NCBI RefSeq assembly: GCF_003987335.1
Contig: NZ_PIPK01000019.1
Location: 1 to 41,980 of the forward strand
DNA length: 41,980 nucleotides
DNA from: Aliidiomarina maris
Lineage (GTDB): Bacteria; Pseudomonadota; Gammaproteobacteria; Enterobacterales; Alteromonadaceae
Reading direction: 5' to 3'
In this document: in pieces, positions 1-8,580 of the stretch
Layout of the letters: each line of letters opens with the position of its first letter
How positions within the stretch are numbered: the first letter of the stretch is position 1
Position numbers and translations under genes: made by a program
Notes under the pieces: model-generated
Databases searched by the model: none
What the model saw: the letters and a program-made list of their open reading frames with translations, nothing else
Told to the model about the DNA's origin: nothing

Positions 1-1
1 A

Positions 2-61
2 GGTGGAGCAACTATCGAAACACTGAAAGAATATGTACAAAGTCAGGCCATACCTGACTAG
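2..61 (+). CDS. tnpA: IS200/IS605-type transposase TnpA, C-terminal end (partial)
   Basis: Only the last 19 codons are inside the window, ending with TAG at 59-61. The peptide GGATIETLKEYVQSQAIPD resembles the usual C-terminus of Y1-type (HUH) IS200/IS605 transposases, in which a GGAPI-(x)-xYI/VxxQ segment closes the protein. This enzyme nicks and rejoins single-stranded DNA at hairpin ends. The catalytic residues would lie off the window. Support also comes from the IS200-like hairpin just downstream. The match rests on a short peptide, so the family call is probable rather than certain. Confidence 0.6.
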   Translation, partial: GGATIETLKEYVQSQAIPD

Positions 62-125
62 AACCGCTGCGCGGCTCCCGCTTATATCCCCGCCCGATTG
101 GGCGAGGGTTTACGCGGATTTTGCT
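62..125 (+). mobile_element. Right end of an IS200/IS605-like element
   Basis: Directly after the tnpA stop is a GC-rich hairpin at 88-108: CGCCC at 91-95 pairs with GGGCG at 100-104 around a GATT loop, extended by CCC/GGG with a bulge. It is followed by GGTTTACGCG. A subterminal hairpin followed by GGTTTACGC is typical of IS200-type right ends. These elements make no target duplication, so the exact boundary (about 115-125) is an estimate. Confidence 0.55.
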
Positions 126-256
126 AAGGTTTGTAACTGTGTTGCACACAGTGATATAAATAGTTGATTTGCTCTGCAAATGCGAATTTATGGATTACAC
201 TTTGCAGCTTAATTACAACAAGCGTTTGGGAAGGCCGAACGAATATAAGGGGTCAT

Positions 257-838
257 ATGCGCACGTCACAATTATGGATTAGCAGCTTCCTCGCTCTTTG
301 GGTACTTACTGGCTGCGCGAGTTTCAGTGCGCCGTTCAATGCCCCACAGCCACAGGCGACCCAGCAATACAGCAACTTAACGGCTGCCGACCGCCACATC
401 AATATGGTGTTAATTGACGAGCGCCAGCTCATCAACCAGCGCCGGGCGAGCCAAGCTAACTTCAATGAGCAATTAAGCACCATTCGTGCACGCGAAGGTT
501 TAGCGCCGAACTTTGAAGCCAGCGTACGTCAGTTTGTCGCACACCTACCTAACCACGATCGCAACTGGCGGGAAACCTACACCTATATTCTGGTATTTTA
601 CGTCGATGGCCTCAACCGACTTGAACCATTACGCGGTTTGACGGTGCGCAATAGCGCCGGTGAGCGCATCAGTGAGAGCTTTCAGGTTAGCCCTGAAGAC
701 CACATGCTGGAAATCACTATCAGCGGCGATAAATACCGCATTCGCGAACCGTTGCAAGTTGAGATAGCGCGCAGCAGTGGCGCGCCTTTGCAATTCACCG
801 TACCTGTGGTGGCGCTGCCTAACCGACCAAACCGCTAG
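257..838 (+). CDS. Predicted lipoprotein of unknown function
   Basis: The 193-residue protein begins MRTSQLWISSFLALWVLTGCASF, a lipoprotein signal peptide with lipobox LTGC, so the mature protein should be anchored by its Cys in the envelope. The ATG at 257 is chosen because AAGGGG lies 5-10 bases before it and because it gives the signal peptide; a longer frame from 164 has neither. After a polar region (about residues 35-100), a beta-rich C-terminal half (ETYTYILVFYVDGLNRLEPL, later LEITISGDKYRIREPLQVEI) looks like a small sandwich domain. No family is recognised. It stands alone between the IS200 end and a convergent gene. Confidence 0.8.
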   Translation: MRTSQLWISSFLALWVLTGCASFSAPFNAPQPQATQQYSNLTAADRHINMVLIDERQLINQRRASQANFNEQLSTIRAREGLAPNFEASVRQFVAHLPNHDRNWRETYTYILVFYVDGLNRLEPLRGLTVRNSAGERISESFQVSPEDHMLEITISGDKYRIREPLQVEIARSSGAPLQFTVPVVALPNRPNR

Positions 839-865
839 GCAGCCCAGCGCTATTCGGTAATATTA

Positions 866-2041
866 TCAATTAGCCTTCTCGCTGTGTGCTTGACCATCTA
901 GCTCATGGTCAAGCGGCGGAACCCAAGCTCGCAAGCGCGTTGGCAATACTTTGAGCGTTACCCGTCGGCAGCGCTGCCAATATACTGACAATGCCAGCAA
1001 ACCAAGGCCGATACCCATAGTGCTAATGGCAAAATTCAAGCTGACCACACCATATTCGGTCAATACTTGGCTATACACGTACACCAGTGCACCAATCGCT
1101 GCCAGCATCAGTGCGCGACGGTCCACCCAAAGCGATACCAAGGCCATCAGTGCGTAGATCAGGGTCACAATCAGGGCACCAAAGATACCCACCTGCGGGG
1201 CTTCCTCAGCAAGCTGAGGACCGCCTATAATGAACGGGAAAATACCAGCTGCGAGTAGCCAAGCGGCTAATATATGCAGCCAAAACGCGACATCGGCGCG
1301 GTAATTAGTGCGTTTTAAGTCGCTAATATCCCACCACATGGCAAACGCAAATACCGCAAGACCGAGCAGTAGGTTCAGCAGTGGTATGGTAGCAATCACA
1401 CCATGGGTGGTACCTGCGACCATGATTTGTACCGCCAGCACCAGTGCGCCCACTGCTGTCGCAATAGTAATAGGTACCCGGAAACGCCACCAGAACAGCA
1501 GTTGTAGCGCTGCCGCTGCCAGGCAAACCAACACCAGCCTAAAGCCTTCAAAGCCAAAGTTTTGCATCGCGAAAATAATGCTCGCGATACCGAAACTTAA
1601 CGCCAGCGCCACACCCGGTAGCGCCATTTTACGCACCCGCACAAAGTACTCGGCGAGTGCCCAAGCACCCAGCGCAACCCCTAAGCTAGCATTTAAATCC
1701 GTTAGTGCACTGACGAAACTACCGATGGCAGCTAGTACCAAGGCACAGGCAACCACCACGAAAATATCGTTAAAGCCTGAAATTAAGCGAAAATACTCAC
1801 TTTCAATGCTCTTTTTAGCGGTATTGCGGTGGTATACGTGGTCACGTACTTGCGTTAACTGTTCAGGCGTAAGAATCTCGGCCTCCACGCAAGACTGCAA
1901 GTCCGCTTCCGTATAGTTGCGAGGCGCAGGTTTTGCAGTGGAACCGTCAATCTCTGGCTGGTTTGATGTATGTTGTTGCATGCTCAATCCTTGTGGTGCA
2001 CTTATTTGTGTGTGAGCCATAGCAATTAAGCTCGGGTTCAC
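866..2041 (-). CDS. Polytopic inner-membrane protein, unknown function
   Basis: The 391-residue protein has a hydrophilic N-terminal part (about residues 1-90) and then about ten strongly hydrophobic segments to residue 365. The cytosolic part contains YTEADLQSCVEAEILTPEQLTQVRDH, a helical segment like those that precede the membrane part in DUF2157-type proteins, but I do not see a firm match. The chosen start is GTG at 2041, with AGGGAAA just upstream; ATG codons eight and twenty-one residues in are alternatives. It lies 9 bases after the secreted-protein gene on the same strand, so the two are very likely cotranscribed. The stop faces the lipoprotein gene. Confidence 0.75.
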   Translation of the reverse strand: MNPSLIAMAHTQISAPQGLSMQQHTSNQPEIDGSTAKPAPRNYTEADLQSCVEAEILTPEQLTQVRDHVYHRNTAKKSIESEYFRLISGFNDIFVVVACALVLAAIGSFVSALTDLNASLGVALGAWALAEYFVRVRKMALPGVALALSFGIASIIFAMQNFGFEGFRLVLVCLAAAALQLLFWWRFRVPITIATAVGALVLAVQIMVAGTTHGVIATIPLLNLLLGLAVFAFAMWWDISDLKRTNYRADVAFWLHILAAWLLAAGIFPFIIGGPQLAEEAPQVGIFGALIVTLIYALMALVSLWVDRRALMLAAIGALVYVYSQVLTEYGVVSLNFAISTMGIGLGLLALSVYWQRCRRVTLKVLPTRLRAWVPPLDHELDGQAHSEKAN

Positions 2042-2050
2042 TTTTCCCTA

Positions 2051-3902
2051 TTAAAGCTGCATTGGGCCTTGTAAGTCGACTGTTATTTCAACAATATGTT
2101 CGCTCACATCTTGCTTTGACCACACCTCTACCCAACGCGGTTCACCGTAATATAGTGCCGCCTCATAGGCTTGTTGCGGGTCGCTTTCAAGGCTTACAGT
2201 GCTGCGTGCCATCAGCTTTAGGACGCCATGGTCATCGCCGACTACTAATGCACTGCCGTCGGGCACAGCGCTATCAGCCATCACTAACCGGTTACCTTGC
2301 ACATATACGCCAGTTGGCAGCGCATCTAACTGAAAGCGTTCACGCTGGAAGCCATCCACCCGCGTCACCGGCAAGGTTAACGTCACCCGATACGGCCAAC
2401 GCTCAAATTCATACGGCCGATAGAGCAGTTTTCCTGTATCCACACTTACTGCATCATCGCTATCTGGAGCCGCCAGCGGCTCGCCGTCTTGATCGAAGAA
2501 TTGGACGCTTTCAAGCTGCGGGGCGCCAATACGCTGCGCGCTGGTCAGCAAGTCTGTCATCACGCTTGGGTACTTAAATGCTATCTCTTCAAGCTGTTCC
2601 GTTTCTGCTTTGCTGAAATCATCTAAATGGGTAGTGAAGTTCGACAGCAATGCTTCAGCCATTGCCTCCTCGGGCAATTCTTCTAACTCCCAATGCCCGT
2701 CATACACCGGCCCCGCGGGCGCAGTGATTGGTAGCTCGTCAAAGGCTTTGAGCGGATGCGGCCAGCGGCTCGACCAAAATTGTACTGGAATACTAAGTTC
2801 GCGCTGCACACGCTGCGGCGTTTCTGGATATTGCAGCAAGGTAATTCGCCCCGCCTGCATGTAGCCAAAGGTCGCGTAAGTGACCGTCACTCCTTCCTGC
2901 AGCACGTCCTCGCTGGCGTAATTGAGTGAACTTTCCAGCGCTTGTAATTGCTGCTCCCAAACATCCAGATCGATGGGCTGTTCGGCGTCGGCAGCAATAG
3001 CGTCAGCAATGCGGGCGTTGATCCAGTCATTTAAAGTCGCCAAATACGCTGCATTAAACCGCGTGCTTGCGATTTGCTCAACTAAACGGCCGTCTGCGGT
3101 CTTGCCAAGGCCACGCAAATCGCCATCACGTAACGGCGCAAGTGGTTCACCTGCGTAATCCGGGTCGCGCTGAATATGGACACTGAAACGCGAGGGCTCA
3201 AGGTCTGTTAGCGTCATCAAGTACCCGCCAACCCGCTGGGTTTTATTTAGGTCTTGTTCTGTAAAATCGACGTTATACACACCGAGGGGCAAGTCAGCCT
3301 GAAACTGTCCGCCCAAGCTCGCAACTTCACGCTCACGTTGCTGCGGTCGCGAGCGCAACTGAAATAGCGGGCTAAAGCGTTGAATATCGACAGTCTGGTC
3401 AGGCCCATCCGTAAGCCCCGGCACCATTGGCATGGCGATGCGCTGGTCATTGCGTAACTGTGCATATGGTAATTGCAGCTCATAGTCGAATGGCAGATCG
3501 AAGCCCCAATATATCATCCAGCTGGAATGATCTTGCGCACTGCTAAGGACCTGCAAGCTATTTAAAAACGCGTCGGCCATGGCTTCTGGGCTTACGTAGT
3601 CGGTTAGTATCTCGTGACTATCTTGGCTATGTACAACAAAGTCAGGGTCTTGCGCTGGCCCATCAATCCACTCTTGACGCCGCTCATGTTCGCGGTTCAG
3701 ATTGCCTTGCAAGCGCCACAGCCAATTCCGCACACGTCGGTTTTCTATCTGCATCACGTCGGCTTGCTGCCAGACATACTCTGGGTTTTCTTGATTTGAA
3801 GATTGCGTCATATCGTCTCCCGATGGATGCGCAAAGGCAGTGCCGCTGGCGAATGCCAGGCTGGTGGATGCAACCAAGATACCAATACAAGTTAGTTTCA
3901 TC
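2051..3902 (-). CDS. Large secreted protein of unknown function
   Basis: The 617-residue product starts MKLTCIGILVASTSLAFASGTAFAHPSG, a Sec signal peptide with probable cleavage after AFA. The ATG at 3902 is preceded by GGAGGCACG, an excellent ribosome site, so the longer upstream frame is rejected. The mature part is acidic and soluble, rich in short beta-like segments (SVHIQRDPDYAGEP, YRVTLTLPVTRVDG, HIVEITVDLQ), suggesting repeated immunoglobulin-like or carbohydrate-binding-like folds in the periplasm. There is no catalytic motif I can name. It precedes the membrane protein at 866-2041, and the pair probably acts together. Confidence 0.75.
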
Positions 3903-4084
3903 GTGCCTCCGAATGCGTGTGTGAGGGTGATACTAGAGGTAGATCGGTCTGCTTTGGGGGTGCCATTCGCTTTCAATTCCTTTTGTTTTAAACGCGTATA
4001 GCATAGCAACATAGCGCTTGAGAATGAAACGCATCCTTGATCAAGCGCTTTGATTTTACCTAAGTTTAACGTTGAGAAGCGCGA

Positions 4085-4402
4085 CTAGGTGCTTGCGAGT
4101 TTTAAACCAATGATGCCGCAAATAATCAGGCCAATACTGACTAGCTTGAGTAATGAGACGGTCTCATTGAATAGCACAACGCCTGCAATTGCAGCACCAA
4201 TAATACCGATACCCACCCACACCGAATACGCAGTCCCAAGCGGCAACACGCGCAATGCTTGGCTGAGCAGGTAAAAACTGGCCAACATAGCAATGATAGT
4301 CACGATTGACGGTGTCAGTAGCGTAAAACCGCGGGTGAACTTAAGCCCCACCGCCCATACAACTTCCAACAAACCTGCAAGAATTAAGATTAACCAGAAC
4401 AT
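4085..4402 (-). CDS. gdx: Guanidinium exporter (SMR family, SugE/Gdx type)
   Basis: The 105-residue protein has the standard length and four membrane helices of small multidrug resistance transporters. The first helix carries the conserved Glu in [20 protein letters not shown], and the [15 protein letters not shown] signature is typical of the SugE/Gdx branch rather than EmrE. Such proteins work as dual-topology dimers that exchange guanidinium for protons. The start is the ATG at 4402, after AAGGAGCC; a longer frame runs into the leader. The upstream leader holds a guanidine-II riboswitch, which makes guanidinium export, not broad drug efflux, the likely role. Confidence 0.93.
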   Translation of the reverse strand: MFWLILILAGLLEVVWAVGLKFTRGFTLLTPSIVTIIAMLASFYLLSQALRVLPLGTAYSVWVGIGIIGAAIAGVVLFNETVSLLKLVSIGLIICGIIGLKLAST

Positions 4403-4420
4403 AACGGCTCCTTGAATTGC

Positions 4421-4465
4421 TAGGGCCGTCCCTACGATGAAAGGCAACGCGAGGTCGTCCCCGCG
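4421..4465 (-). promoter_or_regulatory. Guanidine-II riboswitch (mini-ykkC) controlling gdx
   Basis: On the minus strand, the gdx leader has two short hairpins with ACGR tetraloops, the hallmark of the class. The 5' hairpin (4448-4465) is CGCGGGG-ACGA-CCTCGCG. The 3' hairpin (4421-4434) is TAGGG-ACGG-CCCTA. The 3' hairpin ends about seven bases before the Shine-Dalgarno AAGGAGCC (4406-4413), so guanidine binding would be expected to stabilise the loop-loop pair and free the ribosome site. Structure and position both fit the known class. Confidence 0.92.
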
Positions 4466-4644
4466 TGGCGCACTTATTCAATAAGCGTGCGACTTGATAT
4501 TACCACAATAAAGCCAAAAGTAGCTCAACTGCGTAGTGATTATCACCACTGGTATTCATCCGCTTATTTTATATACTGATGATGTAGTCAGTGAATCATG
4601 CTTAGATTATGTAAATCATTCGAACATCATGTACGAGGTAACAG

Positions 4645-5025
4645 ATGCGTAAATTATTTGGATTTGCCAGCGCTGTATTCGCCGCCGCACTGGTCACTAT
4701 GGCGTCCGCGATTGCCCACCACGGCTGGGACTGGACGGAAGACGAACAAACTGAAATGACAGGTACTATTACCGAGATCTACATCGGCCCGCCCCACCCA
4801 CGGTTGATGATAGACACACCCGACGGCCCTTGGCAGGTTGATCTGGGTAACCCGCGACAAACGCGTGATGCAGGCTTTGTTGAAGGCGAAGCGGAAGTGG
4901 GCGACCAAGTGTTGATTCGTGGTCATCGGTCAAATAATAGTGATGAGCGCATTATCAAGGCGGTTCGCGCGACCATTAATGACACCCAGTACACCTTCTA
5001 CCCCAATTTATTGCAAGAAGACTAA
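4645..5025 (+). CDS. Small secreted DUF6152-like protein
   Basis: The 126-residue protein has a signal peptide (MRKLFGFASAVFAAALVTMASAIA) followed at once by HHGWDWTEDE, then a small beta domain with EMTGTITEIYIGPPHPRLMIDTPDG and LGNPRQTRDAGF. The early His-His after the signal peptide and the TGTITEI..PHP pattern match the DUF6152 group of periplasmic proteins. GAGGT precedes the ATG. It ends six bases before the membrane gene at 5032, so the two form an operon. A link to metal or redox chemistry is only a guess from the N-terminal His pair. Confidence 0.7.
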   Translation: MRKLFGFASAVFAAALVTMASAIAHHGWDWTEDEQTEMTGTITEIYIGPPHPRLMIDTPDGPWQVDLGNPRQTRDAGFVEGEAEVGDQVLIRGHRSNNSDERIIKAVRATINDTQYTFYPNLLQED

Positions 5026-5031
5026 GCGGCC

Positions 5032-5517
5032 ATGCTTGAGCCTCTTTGGCAATGGCTAGCGCAATCCGCGCTAGCCAGCTTTCTACGCAGCTCCGATTGG
5101 GCTTACCCCGCATTAAGCGCCAGCCATATTATCGCTCTAGGCACCCTAATCGGCACGGTAATCGTGATGGACTTGCGCGTCCTTGGGGTTATCCGCCGCA
5201 TTGAGCTAGTCCCTTTAGTGCCATTGATGAGCCAAGTTGCCGCCGTTGCTTTAGTCTTCGCGCTGCTAACTGGGGTGGTGCTATTTAGCGTGCAACCGAA
5301 CCATTACCTCAGCAACGACGCATTCCTATTCAAGCTGGCCTGTATCGCGCTTGCACTACTAAATGCCCTTCTGGTTCACGCCAATACGCACTGGCGGGCA
5401 CTACGCAGCAACGCTCCAGCCACACATGCACACGGGCTGCTGAAGCTAGGTGCAGCGCTATCTCTCATATTGTGGCTAAGTGCCGTGTTTGCAGGGCGTT
5501 GGATAGCATTCGTGTAA
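5032..5517 (+). CDS. DUF6644-like membrane protein
   Basis: The 161-residue protein has an amphipathic start (LEPLWQWLAQSALASFLRSSDWAYP) followed by four hydrophobic helices, with the motif LSASHIIALGTLIGTVIVMDLRVLG in the first. Histidines in and near the helices (SHIIA, VHANTHW) recall small cytochrome-b-like membrane proteins, but haem binding is not proven. In other proteobacteria, DUF6644 proteins sit beside DUF6152 proteins, as here, so the two probably form one functional unit across the inner membrane and periplasm. Confidence 0.7.
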   Translation: MLEPLWQWLAQSALASFLRSSDWAYPALSASHIIALGTLIGTVIVMDLRVLGVIRRIELVPLVPLMSQVAAVALVFALLTGVVLFSVQPNHYLSNDAFLFKLACIALALLNALLVHANTHWRALRSNAPATHAHGLLKLGAALSLILWLSAVFAGRWIAFV

Positions 5518-5609
5518 TTAATAAAACTGAATGATATTACAAATTAATAATTTACCACTTAAAATATTAGCCAAACTTAACCGACTGTTCTTTACACTTA
5601 TTCACACAA

Positions 5610-5649
5610 TCGTCACGTTCCAGTCACTCAATTGAACCCGAACTGTCAC
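5610..5649 (+). promoter_or_regulatory. Possible Pho-box half-sites before the TonB receptor operon
   Basis: Three CTGTCAT-like heptamers lie in 11-bp phase: TCGTCAC at 5610, CAGTCAC at 5621 and CTGTCAC at 5643 (the 5632 position is a poor match). PhoB binds direct repeats with this 11-bp period. The downstream genes encode an outer-membrane receptor and a secreted phosphoesterase, which would fit phosphate control. The half-sites are imperfect, so this is a hypothesis. Confidence 0.35.
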
Positions 5650-5679
5650 ATACGCTAGCTAACCTCTCCTCCCGCGTTA

Positions 5680-5698
5680 AATCTGTCTTTCACAGATT
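5680..5698. promoter_or_regulatory. Perfect inverted repeat in the TonB receptor leader
   Basis: AATCTGT at 5680-5686 and ACAGATT at 5692-5698 are exact inverted copies separated by CTTTC. The dyad ends 26 bases before the receptor ATG. It could be a repressor operator or a leader hairpin. No T-run follows, so it is not a simple terminator. Confidence 0.4.
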
Positions 5699-5724
5699 AC
5701 AATAATTATTCGCGAGGGTGTCCC

Positions 5725-8580
5725 ATGTCGTTGCAATTCAAATCTCTATTCAATAAGTCGTTTATTCATCGTGCAGTGCTTCACGCTTTGCACAGTCGTC
5801 ATAGCGCACTTGCAGGCGTGGCACTTGGCGGCGTACTACTGAGTTCAGCCGCTATGGCGCAACAATCCGAACAACAATCCGAACAACAATCCGAACAGCC
5901 GTCAGACACCACTGAACGCGTTGAAATCATCACTGTTTCTGCAAGTTATAGCCGTAGCCTAGAACAAGCCAACGATTTGAAGCGTGACAATATTGGATTT
6001 TCTGACTCTATTGTTGCCACCGACATCGCCGACTTTCCAGAACAGAACCTCGCAGAGGCTTTACAACGAGTGCCAGGGGTTACCATCGAGCGCGAAAAAG
6101 GGCTTGGTACACGCGTCAATATTCGTGGTTTACCCACCGAATTTACCCATGTGTCTATTAATGGCCTTGCCACCGCATCGGGTAGCGGCGGACGCGATGT
6201 TGAATTCGACATTTTTGCCTCAGAACTGATTCAACAAGTTACCGTGCAAAAGTCTCCCACGGCCGCCGACGAAGAAGGTGGTATCGCAGGCTCGGTGATG
6301 ATTTCTACAGCGCGGCCATTTGATTACCCAGGAAGCCGCTTTATTGTCTCTGCTGAAGGCGCTCATAATTCGATTTCAGAGGAGATCGACCCGCGTTTTT
6401 CAGTGCTTGCAAGTAATACGTGGGGCAACTGGGGCGCATTAGCGTCGTTCTCGCACGCGCAACGTACTAACCGTACTGACTCTAATTCAGGGATAAATTT
6501 TCGCCCGCTTGAACGCTTCGCTGCGCGCACGGGCGATGCAGCTCGTGATGCGCAAGGTCAACAGGCAGTAGACGTAGTGGCTCGTGATACCGGCCGCGTC
6601 ATTCAAGATAGATTCGACAACGACGAAACCTCGCGCGTGGTGTTTTTAGATAAGTCAGGGGATCGCGTGTATGTCAACGACCAGACGCGCTGGGGTGCGA
6701 CTGCTGCGTTGCAATATCGCCCTACGAACGCATTCAGCATGACCCTTGAGGCTATGTTGGGCGGTTACGACGCCATCGAAGACGAATACGATGCGGCAGC
6801 TTATTCAGCATCAAGCATTAGTACCTTAGAACGCATTCACGCCTACGACGATACCACACTAGCTGATTATGGCATTCTCGTGCTGACTGATGCGTCTTAC
6901 ACCGCAACCCAACACGAATTTTTGAGTAAAGAGCGTGTGTCAAACACTGACTTTCAACAGTTTAGCCTTAACTTTGACTGGCAACCGGGCAATTGGCTAG
7001 TGAGTGGACTAATAGGCTATTCCGGCGCGCGCAAAGAGCTGGACTATGCGAACTTGAAGCACGTCGCCTTTGGTCCTTCACGCACTCGCTACACCGAACG
7101 CGGTGGTGAAACTATCGCTAGCGAGAGTGCAGCTGGCTTCGATATGTATACGGCACTTGATCAGTACTTATTTGAATCTTATGAAGTTAACCTCGAAAAT
7201 ATTAGTGATGACAAATACGCCGCTGAGCTTAACTTCAAGCATGCCCTTAACCTAGCATGGTTGCCCGTGCTAACTGATATTCAATTTGGCATGCGTTACA
7301 CCGATAAGTCTAAACAACGTGACTTTGGCGACGCCCTGATTCAAGGCCCAAGCGAGGGGGACACTTCGTGGGCAAACACGCGTCTTTTGAGCGATAGTGA
7401 GCTTGGCTATATTAGCGACATTGCTCCAGGTGGCGCTTACCGGTCGAATGACATCGATTGGATGCAACCGTCCAACGCCTATGCCAGAGACACCTTTCGC
7501 TACCCAGGTTTCGCTGTCGATTTCGATCCAGCAGAGTTTTACCAAGTTGACGAGCAAGTCTTTGCCGCGTATCTGATGGCAAATTGGGGGTTTGATGTAG
7601 GCCAAATTCCAGTCACGATTAACACCGGTGTACGCGGTGTCGACACCTCGGTCGATTCTTTCGGCTACCACCAAATTCAAAACCCAGATGGTTCCAGCGG
7701 GTATACCAGCGAGCCAGTATCTAGCCAGGGCAGCTATCGGGATTGGCTACCCAGCATGAACTTAACCGCAGGCTTAACCGACCAGCTATTACTACGCGCT
7801 GCCGCATCAAGAACACTAATGCGCCCAGATCTGGTCGATATTGCCTATCGGCGCAGCGTAAGCTGGAACGAGTATCGCTTCAGTGACGGCAACCCTAACC
7901 TTGAGCCCACCTATGCAACCCAATGGGATCTGGGTTTAGAGTGGTATTTAGATTCAGGTGGTTTGCTTGCCGCAACCTACTTTGAAAAAGAAATTGAAGG
8001 GGTGGTTCGTCAAGCCTTAACCGGAGTTGTTCCAAACGTAGAAAAACTTAATGCAAACGGCACCTTAGACGGCTTTTACGACTTTGATGTGTACCAGCCA
8101 GTCAATGCCGACGGTTCCTATCGTATCTCGGGTATTGAGCTTATCGCCCATGTACCCTTTGGTGGCTTATGGCCTGCACTTGAAGGCTTTGGTTTGAATA
8201 GTAACCTTACTTTGCTTAATAACTCGTTAACCGGTGCATCGACTCTCGATATTCCTACCCCACCAGAGGGGCTGGCTGAGACCGCTTACAATGCCACGCT
8301 GTATTATGAGAATGAACGCTTTGATGTACGTGTCTCTTACAACTACAAAGACGACTATGTAGAACGCATTGAGCGTAATATGTTCCCGGTCTATCGGGAA
8401 AGCTACGGGCAAATCGACATGTCCATGGGCTATCAAATTAATGACTTCGTGCGCGTCACGCTTAAAGCCATTAATCTGACCGACGAAGCGACCCGCGGTT
8501 ACACCATCGACCCTCGCTTCCCAACCACCAACGAGTTTTCTGGCCGTCGTGTTAGCCTCGGTGTGCGGGCGGTATTTTAA
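5725..8580 (+). CDS. TonB-dependent outer-membrane receptor
   Basis: The 951-residue protein has a long signal peptide ending AAMAQQ, then a spacer of three QQSE repeats. Next comes a TonB-box-like segment (ERVEIITVSASY), a plug domain (ATDIADFPEQNLAEALQRVPGVTI, RVNIRGLP, NGLATASGSGGRDV, VTVQKSPTAADEEGGIAGSV) and a large beta barrel. It ends in GRRVSLGVRAVF with the terminal Phe of outer-membrane proteins. The DFPEQNLAEALQR-VPGV plug is typical of the large Alteromonadales receptor group that imports sugars, siderophores or phosphorylated compounds. The stop TAA overlaps the ATG of the phosphoesterase gene (TAATG), so the two are translationally coupled and the substrate may be a phosphate ester. 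Confidence 0.92.
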   Translation: MSLQFKSLFNKSFIHRAVLHALHSRHSALAGVALGGVLLSSAAMAQQSEQQSEQQSEQPSDTTERVEIITVSASYSRSLEQANDLKRDNIGFSDSIVATDIADFPEQNLAEALQRVPGVTIEREKGLGTRVNIRGLPTEFTHVSINGLATASGSGGRDVEFDIFASELIQQVTVQKSPTAADEEGGIAGSVMISTARPFDYPGSRFIVSAEGAHNSISEEIDPRFSVLASNTWGNWGALASFSHAQRTNRTDSNSGINFRPLERFAARTGDAARDAQGQQAVDVVARDTGRVIQDRFDNDETSRVVFLDKSGDRVYVNDQTRWGATAALQYRPTNAFSMTLEAMLGGYDAIEDEYDAAAYSASSISTLERIHAYDDTTLADYGILVLTDASYTATQHEFLSKERVSNTDFQQFSLNFDWQPGNWLVSGLIGYSGARKELDYANLKHVAFGPSRTRYTERGGETIASESAAGFDMYTALDQYLFESYEVNLENISDDKYAAELNFKHALNLAWLPVLTDIQFGMRYTDKSKQRDFGDALIQGPSEGDTSWANTRLLSDSELGYISDIAPGGAYRSNDIDWMQPSNAYARDTFRYPGFAVDFDPAEFYQVDEQVFAAYLMANWGFDVGQIPVTINTGVRGVDTSVDSFGYHQIQNPDGSSGYTSEPVSSQGSYRDWLPSMNLTAGLTDQLLLRAAASRTLMRPDLVDIAYRRSVSWNEYRFSDGNPNLEPTYATQWDLGLEWYLDSGGLLAATYFEKEIEGVVRQALTGVVPNVEKLNANGTLDGFYDFDVYQPVNADGSYRISGIELIAHVPFGGLWPALEGFGLNSNLTLLNNSLTGASTLDIPTPPEGLAETAYNATLYYENERFDVRVSYNYKDDYVERIERNMFPVYRESYGQIDMSMGYQINDFVRVTLKAINLTDEATRGYTIDPRFPTTNEFSGRRVSLGVRAVF
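5860..5895 (+). repeat. Three perfect 12-bp tandem repeats in the receptor gene
   Basis: CAACAATCCGAA occurs three times back to back, encoding QQSE QQSE QQSE just after the signal peptidase site. Because the unit is 12 bp, gain or loss of copies by slippage changes the spacer length without breaking the frame. Confidence 0.9.

Noticed and set aside
1308-1916. A 202-codon plus-strand frame inside the membrane protein gene
   Set aside because: It is antisense to a gene with a clear membrane-protein pattern and reads as Ala/Ser/Thr-rich low-complexity sequence without a ribosome site.
5860-5895. Tandem repeats considered as a CRISPR array
   Set aside because: The units are 12 bp, adjacent without spacers and inside a coding frame.
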